NCBI GenBank assembly: GCA_024698145.1
Contig: JAILRO010000068.1
Coordinates: 1-33,739 of the forward strand
Direction: 5' to 3'
DNA from: Lachnospiraceae bacterium
GTDB lineage: Bacteria > Bacillota > Clostridia > Lachnospirales > Lachnospiraceae
Length of the DNA: 33,739 nt
The notes under the pieces were generated by a model. It was not told where the DNA came from, did no database searches, and worked only from the letters and a program-made list of their open reading frames with translations. The position numbers were made by a program, and so were the translations under genes. Positions 10,501 to 17,889 of this stretch are shown here, in pieces (the stretch's first letter is position 1; each line of letters opens with the position of its first letter).

Positions 10501-11389
10501 CCTCTGCAAGAACATGTCCTGCAATACGATTCTTTAATGCAAGCTTCTTATTAAACTTATAACGTCCAACCTTGGCAAGGTCATATCTTCTAGGATCAAA
10601 GAACATTGCATTGATAAGACTCTCTGCACTTTCAACAGCCAAAGGCTCACCCGGACGAATCTTTTTGTATAACTCTAAAAGACCTTCTTCATAATTAGTA
10701 GAAGGATCCTTCTCGAAGCTGGCCTCAATCTTAGGCTCATCTCCGAACAATTCTCTGATTTCATCATTAGTTCCGATTCCCAAAGAACGAATGAGTACGG
10801 TAATCGGCACCTTTCTTGTTCTATCTACACGTACATAAAAAACGTCATTTGAATCCGTCTCGTACTCAAGCCATGCACCACGGTTAGGGATTACTGTACA
10901 CGCGTACAAAGTCTTACCTAACTTATCATGACTGATTGCATAATAAATACCCGGAGAACGAACAAGCTGACTTACGATAACACGCTCTGCACCATTGATA
11001 ACAAACGTGCCTGTCTCGGTCATCAGTGGAAGATCACCCATGAAAATATCATGCTGATTGATCTCGTCCGTTTCCTTATTATGAAGACGTACGTTAACCT
11101 TCAAAGGAGCTGCATATGTAGCATCTCTCTCCTTACATTCACCAATCGTATACTTCTTATCCTCTTCACAAAGCTGAAAATCGATAAACTCCAAGCTAAG
11201 CTGTCCGGAATAATCAGTGATCGGCGAAATATCATCGAACACTTCTTTGAGTCCCGCTTCTAAGAACCACTTATATGAGTCCTTCTGTACTTCAATGAGA
11301 TTAGGCATCTCAAGCACTTCTTTTTGTCTGGAATAACTCATTCGGATTCCTTTTCCCGCTTTCACAGGACTGATTCTGCTCTTTTCCAT
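7544..11389 (-). CDS. rpoB: DNA-directed RNA polymerase subunit beta
   Basis: The beta subunit, 1,281 residues from the ATG at 11389. A GTG at 11401 is also in frame but overlaps the AAGGGG ribosome site, so the ATG is preferred. Family blocks visible are the rifampicin-pocket region ([20 protein letters not shown], then [14 protein letters not shown] and [19 protein letters not shown]) and the C-terminal [20 protein letters not shown]-type block. The rifampicin pocket keeps the sensitive-type residues (Q, D, H, R and S at the usual places), so no resistance change is apparent. The protein ends in an unusual tail of about 20 residues made only of D, Y, N, S, G and E, encoded by a low-complexity run at about 7547-7612. 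It is transcribed from its own promoter at 11464-11492 and possibly by read-through from rplL. Confidence 0.99.
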   Translation of the reverse strand: MEKSRISPVKAGKGIRMSYSRQKEVLEMPNLIEVQKDSYKWFLEAGLKEVFDDISPITDYSGQLSLEFIDFQLCEEDKKYTIGECKERDATYAAPLKVNVRLHNKETDEINQHDIFMGDLPLMTETGTFVINGAERVIVSQLVRSPGIYYAISHDKLGKTLYACTVIPNRGAWLEYETDSNDVFYVRVDRTRKVPITVLIRSLGIGTNDEIRELFGDEPKIEASFEKDPSTNYEEGLLELYKKIRPGEPLAVESAESLINAMFFDPRRYDLAKVGRYKFNKKLALKNRIAGHVLAEDAVSPVTGEIIAKAGETVTRDKATEIQNAAIPYVLIQTETRNVKVLSNMMVDIKEYVDFDVEELGVTEDVFYPVLAQLLEEYTDKEELKHAIKRDIHDLIPKHITKEDILASISYNIHLEYGIGNEDDIDHLGNRRIRAVGELLQNQYRIGLSRLERVVRERMSTQDIETITPQSLINIKPVTAAVKEFFGSSQLSQFMDQNNPLSELTHKRRLSALGPGGLSRDRAGFEVRDVHYTHYGRMCPIETPEGPNIGLINSLATYARINQYGFVEAPYRKLDKKDPKNPVVTDEVVYLTADEEDNFVVAQANEKINPDGTFVRSRIAGRFREETAEFEKERVDLMDVSPKMVFSVATSMIPFLENDDANRALMGSNMQRQAVPLLKTEAPVVGTGMEEKAAVDSGVCIVAKHDGIVEKSTSKEIVVKCDDGSKDTYEVIKFARSNQGNCMNQRPIVNKGDKVKAGEVLADGASTAGGEIALGKNPLIGFMTWEGYNYEDAVLLSERLVQEDVYTSVHIEEYEVDARDTKLGPEEITRELAGQSPDLLKNLDENGIIRIGAEVRANDILVGKVTPKGETELTAEERLLRAIFGEKAREVRDTSLRVPHGAFGIVMDTKMFTRENGDELPPGVNKSVRVYIAQKRKISVGDKMAGRHGNKGVISRILPVEDMPFLPNGRPLDIVLNPLGVPSRMNIGQVLEVHLGLAAKALGFNISTPVFDGANEEDIMETLEMANDYVNSEWEDFDKKWRSSVSDEVMDYLYENRDHREEWRGVPINRTGKVTLRDGRTGEEFDSPVTIGFMHYLKLHHLVDDKIHARSTGPYSLVTQQPLGGKAQFGGQRFGEMEVWALEAYGASYTLQEILTVKSDDVVGRVKTYEAIIKGDNIPEPGIPESFKVLLKEFQSLALDVRVLREDNTEVEIGETIDYGSDDMRRFSDIDYGDQEAEMKKHGYSGVDADDNNFELEGSDDGYDDDYDDSYDDNYDDNYDE

Positions 11390-11401
11390 TGACGTTTTCA
11401 C

Positions 11402-11668
11402 CCCTTGATAATATTGATAAAATGGCTATTGAGGATAGCTACCCACAATAATCACATTGTACTATTCTACCACCATGATTTTCCAGTGTCAACCAATATT
11501 TTTCCTATGTTGACAATTTTTTTTCGATATGGAATATGTTGTGTTTCTTCCTAATTAAAGTGTCAATATCTTGTATTGACGAAAAACACGCACCGATTCA
11601 GACAGGCAATGACCATCCACAAAAGCACCTCATTGGAGGCCGGATGTTATGAAAAAATAGAAAATATG
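11402..11668 (-). promoter_or_regulatory. rplL-rpoB intergenic region with the rpoB promoter
   Basis: This non-coding stretch holds a consensus promoter for rpoB on the minus strand: TTGACA (complement of 11487-11492), a 17-base spacer and TAGAAT (complement of 11464-11469). The untranslated leader is about 70 bases. An inverted repeat, TGTCAAC/GTTGACA (11487-11493 and 11509-11515), spans the -35 and could be a regulator site. A further TTGACA at about 11574-11579 has no matching -10. Nothing coding was seen. Confidence 0.8.
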
Positions 11669-11698
11669 AAAAAGCGCAACAGGTAAAACCCGCTGCGC
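11669..11698 (-). terminator. Terminator after rplL
   Basis: On the minus strand a ten-base stem, GCGCAGCGGG with CCTGTTGCGC (11674-11683 and 11689-11698, one mismatch-type pair), is followed by TTTTT (complement of 11669-11673). It would end or attenuate the rplJL message. This fits the separate promoter in front of rpoB and allows more L7/L12 than polymerase to be made. Confidence 0.8.
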
Positions 11699-11722
11699 CT
11701 TATAAGTCTTATCAAAGCGAAA

Positions 11723-12094
11723 TTACTTAAGAGTAACCTTAGCTCCTTCAGCCTCTAACTTAGTCTTAATCTCCTCAGCCTCTGCCTTAGAAGCACCCTC
11801 TTTAAGGATCTTAGGAGCTCCGTCAACAACTTCCTTAGCTTCCTTAAGTCCAAGACCAGTTACCTCACGAACAACCTTGATAACCTTAACCTTAGCCTCA
11901 CCAACCTCGGTTAACTCTACATCAAACTCGTCCTTCTCAGCTGCTGCCTCTCCGCCTGCTGCTCCGCCTGCTGCTGCAACTACAACGCCTGCTGCTGCAG
12001 ATACGCCGAACTCTTCCTCACAAGCCTTAACTAATTCATTTAACTCTAAAACGCTTAACTTCTTGATCTCTTCGATAAATTCCTGAGTAGTCAT
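11723..12094 (-). CDS. rplL: 50S ribosomal protein L7/L12
   Basis: A 123-residue stalk protein, present in several copies per ribosome, that recruits and activates translational GTPases. The N-terminal dimerisation domain (about 1-35) leads into an Ala/Gly-rich hinge ([20 protein letters not shown]). The C-terminal factor-binding domain carries the hallmark [18 protein letters not shown] helix near residues 68-85. The chosen start is the ATG at 12092-12094. An in-frame ATG 15 bases further upstream is itself part of the GGAGGA ribosome site, so it is rejected. It is co-transcribed with rplJ, 80 bases downstream of it. Confidence 0.98.
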   Translation of the reverse strand: MTTQEFIEEIKKLSVLELNELVKACEEEFGVSAAAGVVVAAAGGAAGGEAAAEKDEFDVELTEVGEAKVKVIKVVREVTGLGLKEAKEVVDGAPKILKEGASKAEAEEIKTKLEAEGAKVTLK

Positions 12095-12174
12095 TATTAA
12101 TTCCTCCATTTTAATCTAATTATAATTTGTTATCTCTTCTTATATAGAAGATAGTTTAAATGATACAGAGCGCT

Positions 12175-12675
12175 TTATGCCTCTGCTGCGCCTTCACCCT
12201 GATCTGCAATCTGCTTAATAACTCTTGCAAAATTAGCGATAGGTGACTGTAAGCTTCCAAGCATCTTTGAAAGTAATTCCTCTCTTGAAGGGATGCTGGA
12301 AATTGCTTTGATTCCTGCTGCATCATAGAATGTTCCTTCTATAACACCGCCCTTAATCTCAAGTGCCTCTGCTTCCTTAGCAAACTTAGCAAGTATTCTT
12401 GCAGGTGCTGTAGCATCTGTCTTTGAGATAGCAATTGCGTTAGGTCCTTCCAACTGGTCCTTCAAAGCATCGAACTCTGTGCCGTCAATTGCGAAACGTA
12501 CCATTGTGTTCTTATATACTTTGTAGGTTACATCTGCTTCTCTTAATGCACGACGAAGCTTTGTATCCTGCTCTACAGTAAGTCCACGGTAGTCTACGAG
12601 TACTGCTGACTGAGCACCATCAAGCTGAGCCTTGATCTCCTCCACGACGGGTTGCTTTAATTCAATCTTTGCCAT
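12175..12675 (-). CDS. rplJ: 50S ribosomal protein L10
   Basis: A 166-residue L10, the base of the ribosomal stalk that binds 23S rRNA and holds the L7/L12 dimers. The family core KTDAKLRRALREA-type segment is seen as TVEQDTKLRRALREADVTYKVYKNTM (about 29-54), followed by the GPNAIAIS strand and a C-terminal helix (LLSKMLGSLQSPIANFARVI) that carries the L12 dimers. The start is supported by AAGGAGG ten bases upstream. Here rplJ is the first gene of its transcript, and the usual upstream neighbours rplK and rplA are absent. It is led by an L10-type autoregulatory leader and an attenuator (12713-12852). Confidence 0.98.
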   Translation of the reverse strand: MAKIELKQPVVEEIKAQLDGAQSAVLVDYRGLTVEQDTKLRRALREADVTYKVYKNTMVRFAIDGTEFDALKDQLEGPNAIAISKTDATAPARILAKFAKEAEALEIKGGVIEGTFYDAAGIKAISSIPSREELLSKMLGSLQSPIANFARVIKQIADQGEGAAEA

Positions 12676-12712
12676 CGAACTTGTGCCTCCTTATATTATT
12701 AATGACTGCACG

Positions 12713-12749
12713 TTATAAAAAGAAAACTTCGCATCCAAAGACACGAAGT
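12713..12749 (-). terminator. Attenuator hairpin in the rplJ leader
   Basis: On the minus strand ACTTCG (12744-12749) pairs with CGAAGT (12726-12731) across a 12-base loop and is followed by TTTTCTTTTT (complement of 12713-12722 region). It is an intrinsic terminator placed between the L10 leader and the rplJ ribosome site. The segment CTTCG...GTCTT in this hairpin is complementary to GCCGAAGAC in the leader core, so an alternative antiterminator pairing is possible (inference). Confidence 0.65.
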
Positions 12750-12793
12750 AAATTACATACGATTAAAATCAATTAAGATATATCATACGAATT

Positions 12794-12852
12794 CCCTCGG
12801 TAGGCGCTTGCGCTTACACCAAACGGTACCTACTGTCTTCGGCAGTTCATCG
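12794..12852 (-). ncRNA. Ribosomal protein L10 leader
   Basis: On the minus strand the leader contains CTGCCGAAGACAGTAGGT...CCTACCGAGG. This is the conserved core of the L10 leader found upstream of rplJ in Firmicutes, where the L10(L12)4 complex binds and represses its own operon. The core lies directly downstream of the promoter at 12859-12887 and about 120 bases before the rplJ start. In B. subtilis this control works by transcription termination, which fits the attenuator at 12713-12749. Confidence 0.85.
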
Positions 12853-12858
12853 AGAGAC

Positions 12859-12887
12859 ACTTTACCACACATTGATAAGTGTGTCAA
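12859..12887 (-). promoter_or_regulatory. rplJL promoter
   Basis: Minus strand TTGACA (complement of 12882-12887), an exact 17-base spacer and TAAAGT (complement of 12859-12864). Transcription would begin near 12852, at the edge of the L10 leader. Confidence 0.88.
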
Positions 12888-12956
12888 GCACTTTTTGACA
12901 TATCATGCCATATATAATCCATTTTTCCGATTCATCAGAATACAATCATTCTACTT

Positions 12957-13075
12957 TGACTCAATTTAGTCATCAATCAGTTCAATTTAGTCATTTCTGC
13001 TCATTTTGACTAAGTTGAACCGATATAAGGCAACATTTACAAACATAAACAAAAAAATATGTTTACAAGCATAAA
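12957..13075. repeat. Clustered short direct and inverted repeats between divergent promoters
   Basis: Two families of repeats sit between the rplJL and FliD-like promoters. The first is TCAATTTAGTCAT, at 12961-12973 and 12982-12994, with an inverted partner TGACTAAGTTGAAC at 13007-13020; the copy at 12980-12993 and the inverted one can form a 14-base stem with one G-T pair. The second is TTTACAARCATAAA, twice, at 13036-13049 and 13062-13075, 26 bases apart, close to 2.5 helical turns. They lie 20-140 bases upstream of the promoter at 13095-13123, where activator or repressor sites would be expected. Confidence 0.6.
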
Positions 13076-13094
13076 TCTTTGTGCGTTTTATCAA

Positions 13095-13123
13095 TAGACA
13101 CTATACATTATGTAGGTTATAAT
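13095..13123 (+). promoter_or_regulatory. Promoter of the FliD-like gene
   Basis: TAGACA (13095-13100), a 17-base spacer, then TATAAT (13118-13123). It is a housekeeping-sigma promoter and shows no resemblance to a flagellar SigD promoter (TAAA / GCCGATAA). The leader is about 95 bases long. Confidence 0.8.
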
Positions 13124-13223
13124 GATACTAATTATAATTATACATCGTGGGTAACCAGCGTCAATGGAATGGCGCTCCACATATTCATGTATGACCTATT
13201 ATCCAAGGAAGGAGGTATCTTAT

Positions 13224-14495
13224 ATGGTTAATCTTAATAATGTCTACAACTACTATTCTACGCAGTTTCAACCAACCAAGAGTAGTCAGAAGTCAAGTTC
13301 CCATAAGAAAGATGATTTGAAGACTGTATATCAGAATATAATCAAAGATAACCAGCATTCGCCGCTGTATAAGTTTACCTTCTCGGATCACATACAGGCA
13401 TACGCAATTGGTATCAAAGAAGCCGCCATGTCATTAGAAGCTGACGGTGACGCATTAAGCACCGACGGTGGCAAAGGTCTTTCCGAGATGAAGGCTATAT
13501 CAAGTGATGAGCGCGTTGTTTATGCCAAGCTCAGAGATGACGCCTCAGAGGAACTGCCGGAGAATCTCACAATCAAAGTCAATTCTCTTGCAACAAACCA
13601 GACTAACGTAGGTCATTATCTTCCATCCGGTGAGCTTTCCATCAAGCCGGGTAACTATATATTCGGAATTGCTGTTAACAACAACGAATATACTTTTAAT
13701 ATGACCATACACGACAATGATACGAATATTAATATACAGAAGAATCTCGCTTCTGCCATTAACGAGAACGATATAGGTGTTCGAGCATCCGTTAGAAGCA
13801 ACCGTATGGACGGTACAAGTGCACTTGTCCTTCGTTCCGATGATGTTGGAAAGCCCGAGGATAAAGATCTCATTTTCAAGTTCGACCAGTCATATCTTGA
13901 GAATGATATTACCGAGTTTTTAGGTGTAGAACAGGTAGTTACACCACCTACCAACGCAGAGTTCTATATTAATGATACGTTACATACAGCCGTGAGCAAT
14001 CAGATATCTCTTAATCACTCGATGGATATCGATTTATTGGCAACAAGTGATAAGGAGGTACAGGTTGGCTACGTTCCTGACGAAGATAAACTGTCAGATA
14101 AGATTGCCAACTTCTTACAATCGTACAATACGCTGATTGATATCTCTCGTGGTGAGAACCAGCGTGGTGCCAGCAAGTTATATCACGATGTTACCGGTAT
14201 AGTCAGCCGACACAAAGACGAGCTTACCGCCGCAGGTATTGTAACAGATGATTCAGGACATTTAAGTCGTACCGGTGAGGACGACCTGTTCTCAATCACA
14301 AGAATACAATCGTTGTTTAATGACAAGATATCCGATTTCCACAAGGATATTTCCAGGACAACCGGTCATATAACACTTAATCCGTTAGACTACGTTGACA
14401 AGGTTGTGGTAACTTACCCTAACACTACAGGTACATACCCTAACCCTTATAACCCGTCCAAATATTCAGGATTATTGTTTAACGATTACAGGTGA
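13224..14495 (+). CDS. FliD-like flagellar hook-associated (filament cap) protein
   Basis: A 423-residue protein. The start is the ATG at 13224, seven to eight bases after AAGGAAGGAGG; an in-frame ATG 60 bases upstream has no ribosome site. Residues about 105-190 match the hook-associated/flagellin IN pattern: a Q-rich N-LAxNQTNVG segment, then GNYIFGIAVNNNEYTFNMTI and INIQKNLASAINENDIGVRASV. Later, KIANFLQSYNTLID and a long helical stretch resemble the FliD C-terminal domain, which caps the filament and aids flagellin folding outside the cell. The tail repeats TYPN twice and ends YSGLLFNDYR. It stands alone, not in a flagellar operon, and is driven by a housekeeping promoter. FliD identity is an inference from these patterns; it could be a paralogue with another adhesive role. 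Confidence 0.65.
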   Translation: MVNLNNVYNYYSTQFQPTKSSQKSSSHKKDDLKTVYQNIIKDNQHSPLYKFTFSDHIQAYAIGIKEAAMSLEADGDALSTDGGKGLSEMKAISSDERVVYAKLRDDASEELPENLTIKVNSLATNQTNVGHYLPSGELSIKPGNYIFGIAVNNNEYTFNMTIHDNDTNINIQKNLASAINENDIGVRASVRSNRMDGTSALVLRSDDVGKPEDKDLIFKFDQSYLENDITEFLGVEQVVTPPTNAEFYINDTLHTAVSNQISLNHSMDIDLLATSDKEVQVGYVPDEDKLSDKIANFLQSYNTLIDISRGENQRGASKLYHDVTGIVSRHKDELTAAGIVTDDSGHLSRTGEDDLFSITRIQSLFNDKISDFHKDISRTTGHITLNPLDYVDKVVVTYPNTTGTYPNPYNPSKYSGLLFNDYR

Positions 14496-14532
14496 TTGCA
14501 TTTTTAATTGCATGTCACGCCTTCCACATAGA

Positions 14533-14576
14533 AGAACCCCGATTATCTTATACTCTCGATAACTGGGGTTCTTTTA
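14533..14576. terminator. Bidirectional terminator between convergent genes
   Basis: A 15-base stem, AGAACCCCGATTATC (14533-14547) with GATAACTGGGGTTCT (14558-14572), with few mismatches. It is followed by TTTTA on the plus strand and by a T-containing tail on the minus strand. It ends the FliD-like gene and the small gene at 14574-14936, whose stop it touches. Confidence 0.85.
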
Positions 14577-14936
14577 TGCTACTATCATTTTCGCTACAAG
14601 ATCTAACTTATTAAGAAATGGTACGAAGTCATCTTCCAGACAGCCGGCCACCATATTGTAGTCGCCGCTCGAAAGACTTGCTCCCAGATTCTTTACAGCA
14701 TTTATCATCGCTTTCTTATCTATATAACCGCTTCTTGCATTTATCAAATCAGCACATTGATTATATACTTCAATCTCCCAATTGATACCGGTTATAACTT
14801 CATTAAGATAATCTCCCGTGTCCTCTCTGACATCGTCGCGAAGCTCTTGTATCAGATTCTGTACCGCAGGGATTAAGTTCTCACTGTATGATATTAATTC
14901 TTTTAATACTTGTATTTGTAATTCTTCACGTTCCAT
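14574..14936 (-). CDS. Small helical protein of unknown function
   Basis: A 120-residue, acidic protein that reads as almost entirely alpha-helical. It has no signal peptide, membrane segment or cysteine motif. The N-terminus (EREELQIQVLKELISYSENLIPAVQNLIQELRDD) looks like a long amphipathic helix, and the rest forms several further helices. An AGAGGA ribosome site precedes the ATG. I do not recognise a family. It is convergent with the FliD-like gene and shares its terminator. Small helical proteins next to flagellar axial genes are often export chaperones (FliS or FliT type), so that is one possibility, but no specific signature supports it. It is transcribed separately from its neighbours. 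Confidence 0.6.
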   Translation of the reverse strand: MEREELQIQVLKELISYSENLIPAVQNLIQELRDDVREDTGDYLNEVITGINWEIEVYNQCADLINARSGYIDKKAMINAVKNLGASLSSGDYNMVAGCLEDDFVPFLNKLDLVAKMIVA

Positions 14937-15001
14937 ATATTCATTCCTCTATTCAAAGAATCATCATCAATCTATAATATACCACAAAGAGTAAGGTTTA
15001 A

Positions 15002-15859
15002 TCAATCTAAATGATGAAGATTGTAATACCACCGAAGAACAGCCATTCCTATTATAATAACATATCCTATTATACTGTATACTATCGGAATCTCTCCAAG
15101 GAAAAGCATTCCCCATATCGCCGCAAATATAACCTGCACATAATCAAAGACGGATATTTCTTTGGCCGGAGCAAACTTATACGCAGTGGTTATACCGAAC
15201 TGTCCGACAGACGCACCAACTCCCGCAAGCATCAAAAACGCAAACTGTTTAAACGTCATCGGATGAAAGTTAAAGATAAGAAACGGTCCCGTCACAAGGC
15301 AGGAAAACAGTGAAAAACACATAACGATAATCGGCGTCCTCTCACCCTTTTTTCCAAGTTTTCTTACAAACGCATATGCCGTTCCCGCGCCGAAGCCTCC
15401 ATACAACCCAAGAAGAGCCGGAACAACTTCCGCATTACCGGTAGGTCTTATGATAAAAAGCGCACCTATAAATGCAATTATAGTTGTTATAATATCTACC
15501 CCTGAAGGAATCTCCTTAAGTAACGGGATTGAAATAATTATAGCAAAAAAAGGCGACAACTTATTAAGCATGTTAGCATCCGCAATCCCAAGATGATCAA
15601 TCGCGTAAAAGTTACATATAAGTCCTGACGTCCCAAAAAGACATCGCCAGAAGATATCCAATCTGTTTTCTTTCTTAATATGTATTCCTTTGCCTTCTTT
15701 TTTAAGAAGAATAATGGCAACAACTGCCGCAAAAGCATTTCTGAAAAATGCCTTCTGCATTGTCGGCAAATCACCCGATATTCTAACGAAAAATGTCATC
15801 AGCGAAAAGCCCACCGCTGCCGCAAGAATACACAGGATTCCCTTCGCGTGATTATTCAT
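15002..15859 (-). CDS. DMT-superfamily (EamA) permease
   Basis: A 285-residue membrane protein with about ten predicted transmembrane segments in two EamA repeats (about 5-140 and 150-280), typical of the drug/metabolite transporter superfamily. The start is placed at the ATG at 15857-15859 (MNNHAKGIL), 11 bases after GGGAG. A longer in-frame start at 15919 would add a polar stretch overlapping the divergent promoter and is rejected. Features include the first-segment FSLMTFFVRISGDLPTMQKAFFRN pattern and the KEISVFDYVQVIFAAIWGMLFLGEIP block near the C-terminus, both typical of this family. The substrate is unknown. It is divergent from the EAL phosphodiesterase. Confidence 0.85.
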   Translation of the reverse strand: MNNHAKGILCILAAAVGFSLMTFFVRISGDLPTMQKAFFRNAFAAVVAIILLKKEGKGIHIKKENRLDIFWRCLFGTSGLICNFYAIDHLGIADANMLNKLSPFFAIIISIPLLKEIPSGVDIITTIIAFIGALFIIRPTGNAEVVPALLGLYGGFGAGTAYAFVRKLGKKGERTPIIVMCFSLFSCLVTGPFLIFNFHPMTFKQFAFLMLAGVGASVGQFGITTAYKFAPAKEISVFDYVQVIFAAIWGMLFLGEIPIVYSIIGYVIIIGMAVLRWYYNLHHLD

Positions 15860-15897
15860 GCATTTTTCATCTCCCTCTGTTAAATCATTCTGATCTA

Positions 15898-15906
15898 TGT
15901 TATAAT
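15898..15906 (+). promoter_or_regulatory. Extended -10 promoter of the EAL gene
   Basis: TGTTATAAT at 15898-15906 is a perfect TGn-TATAAT extended -10. The -35 (TGTTAA, 15878-15883) is weak. The gene starts about 50 bases downstream after GGGGAGGAGGGGG. Confidence 0.7.
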
Positions 15907-15957
15907 GACACAAAACCAACTATTTTACAAGATATATTATTGGGGAGGAGGGGGCAT

Positions 15958-17889
15958 ATGTCGGATATAGCATTTCTTTTTTGTACGTTTATTGTTTCCA
16001 TGTCCTGTGCAATATACTTTCGAATAACAAGAAAGCTCCAGAATCGACAAAGCCTTTACCTCTATCTAATCACAATCAACATCGGTCTTTCGGCAGCATT
16101 TTCACTTATAAGTAATTTCATAGAGAACACTACAGTTGCTACAGGTTATCTGTTTTTCATACAATACACCTCGCAGCTTATTTTGTTTGCGCTTCACCAG
16201 ATGCTGTCACCGCTTTACACAATGTATGTTATGATGGTTAACGGCATCGGCCTTAATAAAAACAATAAGTTTTTCTCTGTTCTTATGGCGCCGTTTGCCG
16301 TTGTAGAGTTACTTATTCTTACTAATCCGTTAAACGGATTCATTTTTTCCTATGACAGAAATTCTAATTTTGTACGAGGACCATTAGAATCCGTAACTTA
16401 CATAGTTGCGTTGTTCTATCTGCTTGTGTCATTTCACTTTCTTGCAAAATATCGCCATGCAATCAGCAAAAAAACAACCTTTTCATTAATCTATTTTTTT
16501 GCAATAACAATTGTAGGAGTCGTTGTTCAATTCTTTGTTCCTTTCTTCAAACTTGAATTATTCGCCGAATCTATTTCAACTCTCGGCGTAATGCTTTCAA
16601 TTGAAACAAACAACGATAACTTAGAGCCTTCGACTCGCGTCTACAACCGTCAGGCTTTCGCGGGTGAGAATGTAAGACTTATACATACAGGTCAAAGTTA
16701 TGCCGTTATAACAATTGGCATGACCAATATCCGGTTCTTTCAGCGCATGCTCAACTACGCAGCTCTTAACGAAGTAATGAGTAATATTGCTGATTGGTTA
16801 AAAAGCCTTAGCAATGACATTCGTGTTTTCCGTGCACATCCTGACAATTTCTCAATAATATATCTTTATTCGGAACCAGTGGATGTCGATATTCTTGTCA
16901 AAAAAATTGCAGACAAGTTTACTGAAGGATGGATGTATGATACCGCACTCTTGCAGATTAATACCGTCATCAAGGTGGCAATGATTCCGCAGGACTTTAC
17001 AGACCCTGATTTCATACTTGAACTTACCGACATCAACTCCGACGTAGAAAAGAACGGCGTTACAATACTTAGAAGTGCCGACCTTGAATCAATTACCCGT
17101 CGCGCGCTTATCGAGCACGCCCTTCGAAATGCACTTGACGAAGACCTCTTCGAAGTATACTATCAGCCTATTATAGACATGGACGAAAAGAAAATTATTT
17201 CGGCAGAAGCACTTCTTCGATTAAATGATCCCGCACTCGGATATATACCGCCTGATGAGTTTGTTCCTATTGCTGAACAGAACGGACTTATATCCGATAT
17301 CGGTATTGCAGTATTTGAAAAGGCCTGCTCATTTTTAGCAGACGAAAGAACCAAATCTTTGGGACTTAACTATCTTGAAATCAACTTAAGTGTATATCAG
17401 CTTATAGTTGGTAATACAATTCAGAGATTTAAAGAATTAATGGACGAGTATGGGATATCTCCCAACCAGATTAACTTAGAGATCACAGAGACCGGCTCTA
17501 TTGGCGATTCCAATTCATTGAAAAATGCCATTAAAGAGCTTAAAAAAATCGGCTTCGCATTCTCGTTAGATGATTACGGAACCGGTTATTCTAACCTTAC
17601 ATATATAATCAGCATGGATTTCCTTAATATCAAGTCCGACAAAGGCTTGCTGTGGAGTTCCGCCAACAACAACGACTCCAAGATTCTTATCACCGACACA
17701 ATCCAGATGATGAGACGACTTGGTTTTAATGTAATTCAGGAAGGTGTCGAAACAAAAGAACAGCTTGATCTCGTTGTAGATGCAGGTGCTAATCTTATAC
17801 AGGGGTATTATTTTTCAAAGCCTATCCCAAAGGAAGAGTTCTTAAGGTTTGTTAAGAACTTCTCCTTTGAAGATAGTATAAATCAATAA
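15958..17889 (+). CDS. Membrane-bound EAL-domain c-di-GMP phosphodiesterase with degenerate GGDEF
   Basis: A 643-residue protein. The start is the ATG at 15958, just after a GGGGAGGAGG ribosome site; longer in-frame starts overlap the divergent permease. Residues about 5-215 hold six or seven hydrophobic segments, a multi-pass sensor like those of 7TM histidine kinases. Residues about 228-380 have the fold pattern of a GGDEF domain but no GGDEF motif, so this part is probably a non-catalytic or nucleotide-sensing domain. The EAL domain (about 385-635) keeps all the usual catalytic residues: E417 in AEALL, N476 in INLS, E508/E511 in EITE, D538-D539 in DDYGTGYS, K559, E595 in EGVET and Q615 in QGYYFSKP. 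It should hydrolyse c-di-GMP. Its stop codon touches that of the convergent TIR gene. Confidence 0.88.
   Translation: MSDIAFLFCTFIVSMSCAIYFRITRKLQNRQSLYLYLITINIGLSAAFSLISNFIENTTVATGYLFFIQYTSQLILFALHQMLSPLYTMYVMMVNGIGLNKNNKFFSVLMAPFAVVELLILTNPLNGFIFSYDRNSNFVRGPLESVTYIVALFYLLVSFHFLAKYRHAISKKTTFSLIYFFAITIVGVVVQFFVPFFKLELFAESISTLGVMLSIETNNDNLEPSTRVYNRQAFAGENVRLIHTGQSYAVITIGMTNIRFFQRMLNYAALNEVMSNIADWLKSLSNDIRVFRAHPDNFSIIYLYSEPVDVDILVKKIADKFTEGWMYDTALLQINTVIKVAMIPQDFTDPDFILELTDINSDVEKNGVTILRSADLESITRRALIEHALRNALDEDLFEVYYQPIIDMDEKKIISAEALLRLNDPALGYIPPDEFVPIAEQNGLISDIGIAVFEKACSFLADERTKSLGLNYLEINLSVYQLIVGNTIQRFKELMDEYGISPNQINLEITETGSIGDSNSLKNAIKELKKIGFAFSLDDYGTGYSNLTYIISMDFLNIKSDKGLLWSSANNNDSKILITDTIQMMRRLGFNVIQEGVETKEQLDLVVDAGANLIQGYYFSKPIPKEEFLRFVKNFSFEDSINQ

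Noticed and set aside
10928-11263. A 111-codon plus-strand frame inside rpoB
   Set aside because: Antisense to a strongly conserved part of rpoB, without initiation signals.
12961-13075. A CRISPR array in the repeat cluster
   Set aside because: Repeats are only 13-14 bases, differ between families, and have no regular spacers or cas genes.
13130-13223. A c-di-GMP riboswitch in the leader of the FliD-like gene
   Set aside because: The leader is short and lacks the conserved GEMM core.
13164-13223. An upstream ATG for the FliD-like gene
   Set aside because: No ribosome site; the GGAGG lies before the ATG at 13224.
15793-15957. A longer start for the EAL protein
   Set aside because: The 55 extra residues overlap the divergent permease and its start, and contain the promoter; the ATG at 15958 has a strong ribosome site.
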